Shown here piece after piece: positions 9,370 to 19,094 of a stretch of DNA of 64,000 bases. This stretch comes from Dehalobacter sp. DCM (lineage in GTDB: Bacteria > Bacillota > Desulfitobacteriia > Desulfitobacteriales > Syntrophobotulaceae), in the NCBI RefSeq assembly GCF_024972775.1, contig NZ_CP092282.1, positions 420,001 to 484,000 on the forward strand, given 5' to 3'. How positions within the stretch are numbered: position 1 is the first letter of the stretch; each line of letters starts with the position of its first letter. The notes under the pieces were generated by a model. The model saw only the letters and a list, made by a program, of their open reading frames with translations. It made no database searches and had not been told where the DNA came from. The translations under genes were made by a program, and so were the position numbers.

Positions 9370-11262
9370 ATGGACAAACATTCTCAAATTTTTCGGCCGA
9401 TTACAATTGGCAAATGCACAGCAAAAAACCGGATTCAGGTTGCACCGGCAGGATGCTTTTTAGCTGGACACGATGGTGGGAACAGCCCGGAGTTTATGGC
9501 GTATACCAAAGGATTAGCGCGATCGGGAGCCGGTATTGTTACACTGGGTGTTTCATCCGTAGATGAAGGGGTATCCGGCGTTCAAATTCTCTCTGTCGGC
9601 AACGCGATTACAATCCCAGACTTGGCAGATATCACGGAAATGATCCATCAATATGGTGCCCTCGCCAGCATAGAGCTGATTAATGCGCAATATATGATGA
9701 CACCACCCCAGCGTGTGGCAACCCAAACCACAAAAGAGGAAATTCAACATATCATTACCTTATTCGCCAACGCGGCAGAACGCTGTATGCTGGCAGGATT
9801 TGATATGATCATGATCCACGGCGGCCATGGGAATGTTCCGGCTATGTTTTTTTCAGAAGAATACAACAAGCGAACCGACGAATATGGCGGCAGTTTAATT
9901 AACCGCAGTCGTTTTACAGTGGAGCTGCTGGAAGCTATCCGGGCTAAGGTAGGCAATAACCTTGCCATAGAATACAGAATCAGTGCGGAAGAGTTGCTGC
10001 CGGGCAGTACCGGTATTGAAGAAACACTTGCCTTTGCTAAGATCATTCAGGATAAGATCGATCTTATCCATGTATCGCGCGGCTTGCTCGAACAGGATAG
10101 TTTACTGCCATATATTTTCCAACCGACCTATTTCCCCAGGGCGATGAACCTGGAAGCAGCCAAACGATTCAAAAAAGAACTGGATATTCCCGTATCGGTT
10201 GTCGGCAGTTTTGATCTGGAAACGGCAGAAAATGCCGTTGCCAACAATGATGTCGATATTGTGGCTATGATCCGTAACGTGCTGGCAGATACAGATTGCG
10301 TGACCAAAGCCTATCGGGGAAAGAGTGATAATATTCGCCCGTGTGTTCGGTGCAATACCTGTATCCATCGTACGCACTCCCAATTTATTCACATCCGCTG
10401 TGCAGTTAATCCACTTATTGGACGGGAGACATGGTTTCCGGAAGTACAACCCAAACTGAACCCCAAAAAGGTAGTCGTCATCGGCGGCGGACCGGCGGGA
10501 CTTGAAGCAGCGCGGACTGCCTCAGCTCGTGGCCATCACGTTATCCTATTTGAAAAGAGTGACGAATTAGGTGGGGCTCTCCGAATGGCTTCTGTTGCCT
10601 CATTCAAAAAGGATATGAAAAAATATTTGGACTGGTCGATCCGTACCGTCATGAGCGATCCCAAGATCACGGTAAAAATGGGAACCGCAGCAACCAAAGA
10701 AAATATATTGCTTGAAAACCCCGACGCTTTATTGATTGCCGTTGGTGCCAATCCGATCATACCTGTGTTTAAAGCAAGTGAAACGGGGAAAATTGTTTGG
10801 GTCGGGGATGTGGAACTGGGAAAAGTCCAGACCGGGCAACATGTTCTGATTGCCGGTGCAGGATTTACCGGACTGGAACTTGCTTTGACACTGGCAGCAG
10901 AGGGGAAAAAAATCACAATAATCGATATGCTGCCTGAAGAAAGGATCGGCGCTGATGGTATTCATATCAGTATGATCGCCTTAAGAAAACTATTGGATGA
11001 GGCCGGTGTTAAATTTCAATGTGAGGTAAAGCTCATTGATGTTACAACTGAGGGCGCTGTCATTAAAGATAAGGATAATCAATCCTCGTTTATCGATTGC
11101 GATAATGTCATCCTATCGTTAGGTGTAAAAGCAGATCGTGCTCAGGTTGAGGCGTTCAGCGATCTTGTCGAAGAAACATATATCATCGGTGATTGCGCTG
11201 CGAAAGGCAGCACGTTGTGGAATGCCACACGGACCGGTTTTGATGCCGCAATGAGGCTGTAG
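9370..11262 (+). CDS. NADH:flavin oxidoreductase / 2,4-dienoyl-CoA reductase-type enoate reductase (BaiCD/FldZ-like)
   Basis: About 630 residues, the usual length for the family. Residues 1 to ~330 form an old-yellow-enzyme TIM barrel with FMN (HGGHGN, and the YGGS motif). Next is the cysteine cluster CVRCNTC plus a later Cys in CAVNP (about residues 320-345), which binds a 4Fe-4S centre. The C-terminal half has two Rossmann motifs, VVVIGGGPAGLEAA and VLIAGAGFTGLELA, for FAD and NAD(P)H. Family members reduce activated C=C bonds such as enoates, dienoyl-CoA or bile-acid intermediates. ATG 9370 is chosen over the GTG just before it, with GGAGG upstream. Flanking MFS genes and a downstream PucR regulator suggest a substrate-inducible reduction pathway; the substrate is not deducible. 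Confidence 0.9.
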   Translation: MDKHSQIFRPITIGKCTAKNRIQVAPAGCFLAGHDGGNSPEFMAYTKGLARSGAGIVTLGVSSVDEGVSGVQILSVGNAITIPDLADITEMIHQYGALASIELINAQYMMTPPQRVATQTTKEEIQHIITLFANAAERCMLAGFDMIMIHGGHGNVPAMFFSEEYNKRTDEYGGSLINRSRFTVELLEAIRAKVGNNLAIEYRISAEELLPGSTGIEETLAFAKIIQDKIDLIHVSRGLLEQDSLLPYIFQPTYFPRAMNLEAAKRFKKELDIPVSVVGSFDLETAENAVANNDVDIVAMIRNVLADTDCVTKAYRGKSDNIRPCVRCNTCIHRTHSQFIHIRCAVNPLIGRETWFPEVQPKLNPKKVVVIGGGPAGLEAARTASARGHHVILFEKSDELGGALRMASVASFKKDMKKYLDWSIRTVMSDPKITVKMGTAATKENILLENPDALLIAVGANPIIPVFKASETGKIVWVGDVELGKVQTGQHVLIAGAGFTGLELALTLAAEGKKITIIDMLPEERIGADGIHISMIALRKLLDEAGVKFQCEVKLIDVTTEGAVIKDKDNQSSFIDCDNVILSLGVKADRAQVEAFSDLVEETYIIGDCAAKGSTLWNATRTGFDAAMRL

Positions 11263-11392
11263 ATAAATAAAGAACTGGTTTTAATAGAGAAAAATAAGCG
11301 AGGTGATGGCATGAGGTAAACACGGGCTGTTTTCGATAATTTCGAGTATTAAGAAAGATTTAATAATGTATATTGAAGGGATGGAAGACGTA

Positions 11393-12583
11393 ATGTCAAC
11401 AAAACGGTATTCTGCAATAACTAAATGCGCCATTTTATCGATTATTATTGTGCAATATGCGGCAGCGGCAACGACACCTGCTCTTGGTGCGATTGCTATG
11501 GGGCTAACCGGTGTCAGTGAAGGATTAATTAAACAAATTGTTTCTTTGCCAAACTTGCTTATGATTCCTGCAGCCTTACTTTGCGGACAATTAGTCCGTA
11601 TCATGAAAAAGAGGACACTCTTAAATATCAGTATGCTCTTAATGCTTATCGGCGGGGTTTTACCGGGATTTTTCGGGGATATCTATTTTATTTTAGCTAT
11701 GAGGGCCGTGTTTGGGATTGGTTACGGTTTCGTCTTTACACTTTCGATTTCTTGGATTTCCGATGTTTTTGAAGGAAAAGAACGTGCAGATATGTATGGA
11801 TTTCAAGCTGCAATCGGTGCACTTGCCGGCGTGGTTTATCAATTGGCAGGCGGCAGCTTAGCAGCAATTAACTGGCGATACGCCTTCTTCAGCCTCTTTA
11901 TCATGGTTCCGTTTATCTTCTTGATCTTCTTCAAACTGCCTGAGCCGGAAAAAAGACCGCTAGAAGCAAGCGAATCCGGTGTCTCTAAAGGAAAATTATC
12001 GCCAATGACCTGGATTTTATCCATATTGAATTTAGCTTGCATGATTTTCTTGTTCTCCTATATGACGGATTTGGGTATAGTCATTGCGGTAGAACAAATA
12101 GCTAATCCAGCCGTAGTGGGTACTTTGATGTCAACCTTTGTTGGCGGGGCCTTTGTTTGCGGCTTGATTTACGGAAAACTTGATGCGATCTTAAAGAAAT
12201 ACACGATAGCCTTTCAAGTTCTGCTCATTGGTGTCGGTATGTGCATTATGTTATTCTCACATTCCTTAACACCCTTCTTTGTTGCTTCCTTCATTTTTGG
12301 TATGGGTTTTGGCGGATATAACCCGTGTATTTTTGGTATGGTCGCCAACAGTGCGGATAAAAACGCGGCTACCCTTGCTTTCTCCGTATACTTGGCAATC
12401 AATGCGCTTGGCCAGTTTTTATCACCGATTGTTCTTGGTTTCCTCAAAGGGCTGTTTGGTATAAACGTTCCCAGAGGCGGATGGATGATTGCCGGCCCAC
12501 TGCTGGTTATCTCTGCTCTTGTTATTGTGATTGTCCAAGCCGTAAAAAAACCAAAAGCTGTTCCAAAGGCAATCAATGAATAA
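11393..12583 (+). CDS. MFS transporter (second copy)
   Basis: About 396 residues, twelve predicted helices, related to the transporter at 8188 over most of its length: same start region, same FGIGYGF-type helix 4/5 segment, same loop YGKL. ATG 11393 is chosen because it aligns with the start of the paralogue; in-frame ATGs at 11366 and 11381 are possible. It lies 130 bases after the flavoprotein gene. That gap has no terminator, so co-transcription is plausible. It probably moves a compound related to that of its paralogue, such as the opposite partner of a substrate/product exchange (inference). Confidence 0.85.
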   Translation: MSTKRYSAITKCAILSIIIVQYAAAATTPALGAIAMGLTGVSEGLIKQIVSLPNLLMIPAALLCGQLVRIMKKRTLLNISMLLMLIGGVLPGFFGDIYFILAMRAVFGIGYGFVFTLSISWISDVFEGKERADMYGFQAAIGALAGVVYQLAGGSLAAINWRYAFFSLFIMVPFIFLIFFKLPEPEKRPLEASESGVSKGKLSPMTWILSILNLACMIFLFSYMTDLGIVIAVEQIANPAVVGTLMSTFVGGAFVCGLIYGKLDAILKKYTIAFQVLLIGVGMCIMLFSHSLTPFFVASFIFGMGFGGYNPCIFGMVANSADKNAATLAFSVYLAINALGQFLSPIVLGFLKGLFGINVPRGGWMIAGPLLVISALVIVIVQAVKKPKAVPKAINE

Positions 12584-12652
12584 TTATTTATGAGAAGATA
12601 AAAAGTATGAGATGATAAAAAAGTATTGTTTATGCTGATTCCAGTTCTTTAT

Positions 12653-12688
12653 AAAGCCTGTTGACGTTTTGTTGTCGACAGGCTTTTC
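12653..12688 (+). terminator. intrinsic terminator after the second MFS gene
   Basis: AAAGCCTGT pairs with ACAGGCTTT, with GAC/GTC continuing the stem; the trailing T run is short (TTTT). Confidence 0.75.
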
Positions 12689-12842
12689 CGAGTCTGATCT
12701 CAAGCTTGCAAGCAGAATAGGATAAGGCTTAAAGGACATTTTTCATTTCCTGTCGAATTAAATTCAAATCGTGCGTATTCGGGTAAATAAATTAACGTAC
12801 AATACAAAGATACATCGATGAATCTAAGGGAGCTGATTGGTT

Positions 12843-14408
12843 ATGGTCAGTTTGGAGACAGTCTATGAAGCCCTGAGACATTGGAGTCCGAAAATCTATC
12901 TCAACGTAAAGTCGGATTCGTATATTAATGATGTCGTTATACTTTCTAAAGATAAATCAATGTTAAAAACGACCCTTTTGTATGTCTGTACTTCCGATCA
13001 GCTACCTGAATTATCAATGATGACGTCAAGTCTCAATATATTATGTATCGCTAAAGAAAATATAGCGGAAGACAACCTGGGAAATCATCATAACTTCATC
13101 CTTGTGAATAGCACGGAATTGATGAAAGTGTATGAAGAAACCAATGCCATCATCTCTGATCGAATACGAATCTTTCGAGGTGAAAAAAGGATCTGTGAAG
13201 CCCTTCTTTCAGGAAAAGGACTTCAGCATATCGTTGATGTGGGTTTAGATGTTCTGGGAAATCCTTTTTTCGTCAGTGATCTTAGCTTTAAAATTCTCGC
13301 GCGTACGCACACGGAAGTCGATGATCGCAGCTGGAATGAAGCAACAAATACGGAAATTAAATATAATGAAATTGCCAGGCAGCTTAGGAAAAGCAGCGAA
13401 ATCGAAAAGCTTTATAACAGTGACGCTCCGGTATTAAGTGAGTTCAGTTATTCCAAATATAAATGGCTTGCCTGCAGAATTATGGTAGCCGGGAAAGTTA
13501 TCGGGCATGCGGCGATGATTGAATATTTGAAACCTCTTCGCAAAAGTGATACGGAGCTATTAAAGATTTTTTGCAAAGCATTAGCCAGTGAGATACAGAA
13601 GGAAAATTTCCCGAATTATGTTCATGGCGTAAAGTATGAATTTCTTCTTGCGGATATTTTAGATGACAAGCTTTCTAATCGAAAAATTGCTGAAGAAAGG
13701 ATGAAAATTTTAAATATAAAATTCAAAGAACGCCTCTATGTATTGGTTTCGCGCTTAAGTCCTAAAGCCCCCGGCAATACATCTATTCCGTATATACGTA
13801 ATCTGATGGAAAGAATGGTAGGTGACAGCAAAACGATCATTTATCATAACCACATCGTGATGATTGTCGGCCGCCATGCGAATAATCCTTTGACCCCCTC
13901 TGATTTAGGTAATATATCCGCATTGCTTGCAGATAATCAGATCGACTGCGGCTTGAGCCGGTGTTTTGGTAATATCGGCGACTTAAAGGAACACTATGTG
14001 CAGGCATTGAAAGCGATAGATATTGGAACACGTATTGATAAGGATAAAGATCTTTACTTTTATGAGGACTATTCATTTTTCCACCTGCTGGAGTTGGCTG
14101 CCGGACAGAAGGAGCTGGATAGCTTTTGCAGTCCTTTATTGACGCAGCTCAGGGAATATGACCGGAAGAACGCGACGGACTATACGAAAAGCTTGTATGT
14201 TTACCTTTCCTGTGGGTGTGATCTTCATAAAGCGGCTGAACAATTTAAAATACATCGGAATTCAATGAATTATCGTATCAATAAAATTACGGAGATTCTT
14301 GATACGGATATCGATGATCCGGAAGTAAATTTTTCACTGTATCTATCCTTTAAAATACTCATATTTAACGAAGGGATTAATGCGTTTAGGGGGAAAGGTG
14401 ACAGTTGA
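12843..14408 (+). CDS. PucR-family transcriptional regulator
   Basis: About 521 residues. The C-terminal ~60 residues match the PucR helix-turn-helix (residues ~452-510, with HKAAEQFKIHRNSMNYRINKI). A GGDEF-like/CdaR middle region precedes it, and the N-terminal ~250 residues form an unassigned sensory part with a GAF-like feel (FFVSDLSFKILART). Proteins of this class usually activate neighbouring catabolic genes in response to a small molecule. ATG 12843 is preferred to TTG 12837 because AAGGGAG is then about 10 bases upstream. It sits just after the MFS-flavoprotein-MFS unit behind its own promoter region and is the obvious candidate for its control. Confidence 0.85.
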   Translation: MVSLETVYEALRHWSPKIYLNVKSDSYINDVVILSKDKSMLKTTLLYVCTSDQLPELSMMTSSLNILCIAKENIAEDNLGNHHNFILVNSTELMKVYEETNAIISDRIRIFRGEKRICEALLSGKGLQHIVDVGLDVLGNPFFVSDLSFKILARTHTEVDDRSWNEATNTEIKYNEIARQLRKSSEIEKLYNSDAPVLSEFSYSKYKWLACRIMVAGKVIGHAAMIEYLKPLRKSDTELLKIFCKALASEIQKENFPNYVHGVKYEFLLADILDDKLSNRKIAEERMKILNIKFKERLYVLVSRLSPKAPGNTSIPYIRNLMERMVGDSKTIIYHNHIVMIVGRHANNPLTPSDLGNISALLADNQIDCGLSRCFGNIGDLKEHYVQALKAIDIGTRIDKDKDLYFYEDYSFFHLLELAAGQKELDSFCSPLLTQLREYDRKNATDYTKSLYVYLSCGCDLHKAAEQFKIHRNSMNYRINKITEILDTDIDDPEVNFSLYLSFKILIFNEGINAFRGKGDS

Positions 14409-14439
14409 TTTCTATTGGGGTCATTTACTGATATAGAGG

Positions 14440-16317
14440 TCATTTACCGCTAGCCAGTTGCCGGATATATTCATCCGAAAGCGTGATCAACGATGTGATA
14501 CGGCGTTCCTCTGTCGTTGATTGGTTTACTTCAAGCTGTTGATGCGTCTTGATACTTATACCGGTATCCCGACCGGCTTCATGATAGATCGTATCAGAAA
14601 TATAGGTGCCGTCGGGATGGTAGTATCTGAATCCCAAAAGATTATGGTTGCTGTTGATAATATCCTGACCAAAGCAAATAAAATTATCAAGGGAAATATC
14701 CAGTAAATTTGCCAAGGTGGGCAGTATATCCACCTGTCCGCCGGGGTTGTTGATTACTTCCGGTTCAACGCCCGGTATTTTTATGATTAAGGGAACATTG
14801 AGACGGTCTACGACATCATGTTTTCGATTTAACATTTGGGTGATGTAATTCGGAGACTCTTCCTCAAAGCTTTTGGAAATACCTGAGTGGTCGCCATAGA
14901 CAATCAGAACCGTATCCTCCCATAAGCCGCTATCTTTCAGACCTTGAATAAACTGTCCGACGGCATAATCGGTATAATGGATAGCTTCCAGATAATTTCC
15001 CAAAGACGTAGTGTTTGAATCAGATCGAAGCTGGATACGTTGCTTACTTTCCGGAAGGATAAACGGATGATGGCTGGTTAGAGTTATAAAGCTGGCATAA
15101 AACAATTGGTTTTTATCCTTATAGGTTGTCAGAACGGGTAAAGCCTTCCGGAAAAGCACTTCATCCGAAGCCCCCCAGCGGCCAGTGAGGTCTTCTTCGC
15201 CATAAAAAACTTTATCGTAGTATTTATCAAAGCCAAGGGAGGGGTAAAGGGAATCCCGATTCCAATAAAATGCGGCATTGGTATGGAAGGTTATGGCACG
15301 ATAGCCTTCTTCTTTTAGTAAACGCGGCAAGGAGGGGTAGGCAATGTCCTCATAGATTTTGCTTATTGCTTGGTCAGGTAACGGGTATAACGATGTATTG
15401 ACAATAAATTCTGCATCCGATGTATTCCCCTGAGAAATTTGACTATAGAAATAAGGAAAGTAAAGGCTTTCTTTTATTAGACGGTTGAGATTAGGCGTTA
15501 TTTCTTGCCCATTGACACGATGATTGATCACAAAATTCTCCATTGATTCCATTTGAATAAGAATAATATTTTTGCCTTTTGCCCGGCCAAAATACTCTGG
15601 CCAAAGGGAGGGTTCGGCTTGTTTAAGGAAGGCGATATATTCTTTGCTCAGCTGTGCTGCGGGTGCCATTGTGTTTCTATGGTTTATACTTTCCGTAATG
15701 GTATGAACAACATCATACAGTTGCGTGGTCAGTACCCCGGTATCACGCGCCAACAAGTAATTATTATCGGGATGTGGGGAATGTTTCACCGCATTGAAGG
15801 CAATGATACCGGATAGAAGGATGACACATATTAATGGGACAGTTACGGATCTCACTGGTCTGACATCTTTTCGTCTATTTCGTTTTGGCGCTTGTTTAAC
15901 GGCATATTTTTGGCAGAGGAACACCACCAACAGATCAGAAAAGAAGAGTACATATTTAATAGAAAATAATTCTCGGATGCTGCCGCCTTGGTCCCGGAGC
16001 AATGGCACTTGCAGCATCGCCTGAAAATCAAGGATACGCTCAAAATGGCTGTAGTACATAATGAAACTGAAGCAGTAAAATGACAGGACAGCATCAATAA
16101 TCACATAGGGTTTGAGGCTCTTGCCCAGGAACACGAGCTCAACAATCGCAAATAGACATAACAGTATAGTCGCTTCCAGAAACCAGGATGAAGGGTTATT
16201 CTCATCGGGAAAGATCCACTGCCGGATCACGAGTAGTTTTATCCAAACACTGATCGTAAAGAGTTTAAAGTAAGATGACAATAAAGGTTGTTTTTTTTTA
16301 TATCGAATTCTTTCCAT
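14440..16317 (-). CDS. LTA synthase-family sulfatase (membrane phosphoglycerol transferase-like)
   Basis: 625 residues. The N-terminal ~190 residues contain about five membrane helices; the rest is an extracellular alkaline-phosphatase/sulfatase fold as in LtaS. The family's metal-binding Glu (about 260, IQMESMENF) and nucleophile Thr (about 297, in QGNTSDAEF) are present, as is the metal site VYGDHSG. LtaS enzymes polymerise glycerol phosphate from phosphatidylglycerol onto a lipid anchor outside the cell; relatives act as primases or phosphoglycerol transferases. It is convergent with the PucR gene (31 bases apart) and has its own promoter region on the right. No glycolipid synthase is nearby, so the exact polymer is open. 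Confidence 0.88.
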   Translation of the reverse strand: MERIRYKKKQPLLSSYFKLFTISVWIKLLVIRQWIFPDENNPSSWFLEATILLCLFAIVELVFLGKSLKPYVIIDAVLSFYCFSFIMYYSHFERILDFQAMLQVPLLRDQGGSIRELFSIKYVLFFSDLLVVFLCQKYAVKQAPKRNRRKDVRPVRSVTVPLICVILLSGIIAFNAVKHSPHPDNNYLLARDTGVLTTQLYDVVHTITESINHRNTMAPAAQLSKEYIAFLKQAEPSLWPEYFGRAKGKNIILIQMESMENFVINHRVNGQEITPNLNRLIKESLYFPYFYSQISQGNTSDAEFIVNTSLYPLPDQAISKIYEDIAYPSLPRLLKEEGYRAITFHTNAAFYWNRDSLYPSLGFDKYYDKVFYGEEDLTGRWGASDEVLFRKALPVLTTYKDKNQLFYASFITLTSHHPFILPESKQRIQLRSDSNTTSLGNYLEAIHYTDYAVGQFIQGLKDSGLWEDTVLIVYGDHSGISKSFEEESPNYITQMLNRKHDVVDRLNVPLIIKIPGVEPEVINNPGGQVDILPTLANLLDISLDNFICFGQDIINSNHNLLGFRYYHPDGTYISDTIYHEAGRDTGISIKTHQQLEVNQSTTEERRITSLITLSDEYIRQLASGK

Positions 16318-16496
16318 ACCTTAAGCCCTAACCTAATTATTTCTGTTTGGATTACTCGTCCTGTTTGTTTAAAATACATACGAATAGCTCTATTATCCTA
16401 TGAACAGCAGACTGGGATTATGCGATTTCGATACTAATAACCGTTTTTTTCGGAAAGAATATACTAAACACATATAAAAATATCGGGGGGATTCCT

Positions 16497-16697
16497 GTGA
16501 ATAATATGTATCCAAAATGTGCCGTATGCGGTCAAGTGCCGGCAAAGGGTTTATTTGATGGGCTGTGGCTTGCAGGGAAGCTAATTTGCACCGACTGCGA
16601 GCAAAAAATCATCGTCACTGACGTTCAAGAACATAGATATCATGATCATATTCGGGATATTCGCCATATTTTATTCGGCTCAGTTCGAATTATTTAA
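16497..16697 (+). CDS. csfB: sigma-G inhibitor Gin
   Basis: 66 residues with paired zinc-binding cysteines CAVCG near residue 9 and CTDCE near residue 32, the signature of Gin/CsfB. In Bacillus this small protein binds and restrains the sporulation sigma factor G (and E) until engulfment is finished. Translation probably starts at GTG 16497, six bases after a GGGGGG ribosome site; ATG 16506 is an alternative. It stands at the head of the speA-holB cluster, the same place as in Bacillus. Its presence argues for a spore former. Confidence 0.85.
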   Translation: MNNMYPKCAVCGQVPAKGLFDGLWLAGKLICTDCEQKIIVTDVQEHRYHDHIRDIRHILFGSVRII

Positions 16698-16807
16698 AAA
16701 TGATACTGGGGCATCAATAATACTAATAATTTGCCTGTTCCGAAGATGATGAAATAATTAAAAAAATATGTTAAAATAATGTATTACCTATAGTTCGAAG
16801 GAAGCGA

Positions 16808-18226
16808 ATGGATTTGCTGCAAAATCGTCTTCAGGGTTACTTAGGCAAAGGGATGTGTTCTTTTCATACACCCGGTCATAAAGGGAGAAAAGACCTGTTT
16901 TCACCTGATTTTTTTCCGGATTATGATTTGACTGAACTTCCGGGATTGGACATGCTGCATAATCCCCAGGGCGTGATTGCGGAAGCCCAACGCAGGGCAG
17001 CTGCCGTCTATGGCTCTGATGAAGCTTACTTTTTAGTCAATGGCGGAACAGTGGGTAATCAGGCTATGTTCGCGGCATTGATGCAGGATATCCGGATGCG
17101 TGGGAAAAAGATCCGTATCGACCGCAAATCACATCGCTCCGTATACAGTGCACTTATCCTGTCCGGTTTACAGCCGGAATATATTGAGCCTGTCATTCAT
17201 CCGGAATTTCAACTTGCCCTTGGCTTTGATGCGAAAAAATTTACAACGGATTCGGCAGATATTGGTGCCTATCATATTACAAGTCCGAGCTATTACGGGA
17301 CGACGGCTGACCTTGAATCGATCATTGAAGAAAGGGACAGTCAATTTCCCGGTATACCGCTTTTAGTTGATCAGGCACATGGGGCACATTTTTGGGGAAG
17401 ACATTTTCCTGCCCATGCGATTCGACTTGGTGCGGATATGGTTGTATTCAGCGCGCATAAGACACTGGCGGCGCTAACGCAATCCGGGATGCTCCATGTT
17501 CAGGGACAACGGATTGCCCGAACGGCTCTCAAAAGTGCCTTAGAGCTTCTGCAAACGTCCAGTCCTAGCTACCTCCTGATGACGTCGCTGGAAGCCGCTG
17601 TTAATGGCTTAACCCAAGCAGCCTGGGATGATCTTCATGAGGAAGTCTGTAACCTTCACCGAAAACTCAACGGACGCTTACGGCTCTTAGCCGAGAGCGA
17701 TCATGGGCAATTTGGAATACACGAAGTCGACTGGACTAAAATTCTTTTAAACATCTCTCATCTCGACGTTTCTATTAAGGAGGCAATCACGATTTTGCGC
17801 CATAAGTATCATGTTGAACCGGAACTTTGGGATGAAAGAAATATTTTATTCATGCTGGGTGTCGGTAACACACCAGAGGATGTCAAACTTTTAACACAGG
17901 CCTTGACCTATCTTGCAGATAACTACAGCGGAAATCCAAACGCATTGAGTGGGAAAGAACAAGCGGAGAAACAACTGCCTATCCCGCCGATGCACTTGAC
18001 GCCCAGGGAGGCTTGGCAATCACCAAAAAGGAAGATAAAACTGAAACAGGCGCTTGGCAAAATTTCGGCAGAGACCGTATCCATCTATCCTCCCGGTATA
18101 CCGCTCGTTGCCGCAGGGGAAGAAATCACGCCCCCGATATTGGCGTATTTGCTCAACGCGGATAACTATCGTTGGCAGGGCTGGGATGGGTTCGAAGCAG
18201 GCGAAATTCAAGTGATTGATATATAG
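16808..18226 (+). CDS. Orn/Lys/Arg decarboxylase-family PLP enzyme (YaaO-like)
   Basis: 472 residues, the short form of the fold type I basic amino-acid decarboxylases. The PLP lysine is in VVFSAHKTLAALTQ (about residue 217), preceded by the Asp/His pair LLVDQAHGAH, and the N terminus begins with the typical HTPGHKG. Members make agmatine, cadaverine or putrescine; the true substrate of YaaO-type proteins is often unclear. The start is ATG 16808 with GAAGGAAG upstream. It follows csfB and precedes holB by 10 bases. In Bacillus, tmk lies between these two genes; here it is absent. Confidence 0.88.
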   Translation: MDLLQNRLQGYLGKGMCSFHTPGHKGRKDLFSPDFFPDYDLTELPGLDMLHNPQGVIAEAQRRAAAVYGSDEAYFLVNGGTVGNQAMFAALMQDIRMRGKKIRIDRKSHRSVYSALILSGLQPEYIEPVIHPEFQLALGFDAKKFTTDSADIGAYHITSPSYYGTTADLESIIEERDSQFPGIPLLVDQAHGAHFWGRHFPAHAIRLGADMVVFSAHKTLAALTQSGMLHVQGQRIARTALKSALELLQTSSPSYLLMTSLEAAVNGLTQAAWDDLHEEVCNLHRKLNGRLRLLAESDHGQFGIHEVDWTKILLNISHLDVSIKEAITILRHKYHVEPELWDERNILFMLGVGNTPEDVKLLTQALTYLADNYSGNPNALSGKEQAEKQLPIPPMHLTPREAWQSPKRKIKLKQALGKISAETVSIYPPGIPLVAAGEEITPPILAYLLNADNYRWQGWDGFEAGEIQVIDI

Positions 18227-18236
18227 GAAGGGTTCT

Positions 18237-19094
18237 ATGGGAATAACATTTGACTTATTAGCCAAAGCGGCACGTGAAGAAAAATTAGCACATTTTCTTC
18301 TGTTTCATGGCAGCGGGACAATTGAACGTGAGAAGGCTGTTCTGGAGCTCGCTCTCATGTTAAACTGTTTAGAAGAGAGTGATCACAAAAGTAAGCCATG
18401 CCGCGAGTGCATGGCTTGTAAGAAGATTCTTTCAGGCAATCACCCGGATATCTATCTGGTTAGACCGCCAAAAACATCAATAGGGATCGAACAGATCACC
18501 CAATTGCAGGAGAAACTATATCGCAAGACGTACGATGGAAAATACAGAGTCTGCCTGCTTGATCAGGCAGAGAAGCTTACGCTGCCGGCGGCAAATGCCC
18601 TTCTTAAAATAACGGAGGAGCCACCGGCAAACACGGTCATCGTTCTCAGTACGGCAAACGCGGAAGGAATAATAACGACATTAAGAAGCAGAGCCCAGGA
18701 AGTCTTTTTTTCACCACCGGACGAAGGGACGTGGGCAGAGGAAATAGAGGCTTTTCGTCTAAGCGGTGGTGACCCTGATCTTGCCAGAAAGATTCAGGAA
18801 GCTGGAATCACACCGGTTAAAAACCGCATCAGCCTTTATCTTGAGATGATTACACAAAGGGATTTCCTTAAAATGTTTAATCTATTCCCAATGGAACGCG
18901 ATGAAAGCGTGCTATTTCTTCAGGTCTTGGCCGTTGCGATAAAAGAGAAAATACTTCGTGGGGAACAATCACCTGAAGTCTTAAAAGAAATAATACAGAC
19001 GACAGAAATGATTCGCAGACAGGTTAACCACCGGCTAGTTTTGGAAGTGCTGGCCTTAAAGCATTTAAGATTGGGAGGAACAGATCTTGGCTAA
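18237..19094 (+). CDS. holB: DNA polymerase III delta' subunit
   Basis: About 285 residues. AAA+ clamp-loader subunit without a functional Walker A (the loop reads GSGTIEREK), as expected for delta'. A zinc module with four cysteines, including CRECMACKK, sits near residues 45-60. LLDQAEKLTLPAANALLKITEEPP is the conserved region around the SRC-like site, with TLRSRAQ following. It loads the beta clamp together with DnaX and delta. ATG 18237 has GGAAGGG upstream; an earlier in-frame start at 18216 would overlap the upstream gene and lacks a ribosome site. The last 8 bases overlap ricT. Confidence 0.9.
   Translation: MGITFDLLAKAAREEKLAHFLLFHGSGTIEREKAVLELALMLNCLEESDHKSKPCRECMACKKILSGNHPDIYLVRPPKTSIGIEQITQLQEKLYRKTYDGKYRVCLLDQAEKLTLPAANALLKITEEPPANTVIVLSTANAEGIITTLRSRAQEVFFSPPDEGTWAEEIEAFRLSGGDPDLARKIQEAGITPVKNRISLYLEMITQRDFLKMFNLFPMERDESVLFLQVLAVAIKEKILRGEQSPEVLKEIIQTTEMIRRQVNHRLVLEVLALKHLRLGGTDLG

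Noticed and set aside
14419-14447. Direct repeat GGTCATTTAC between the PucR and LtaS genes
   Set aside because: Only 10 bases, two copies, partly inside the LtaS stop region; too little to call a site.
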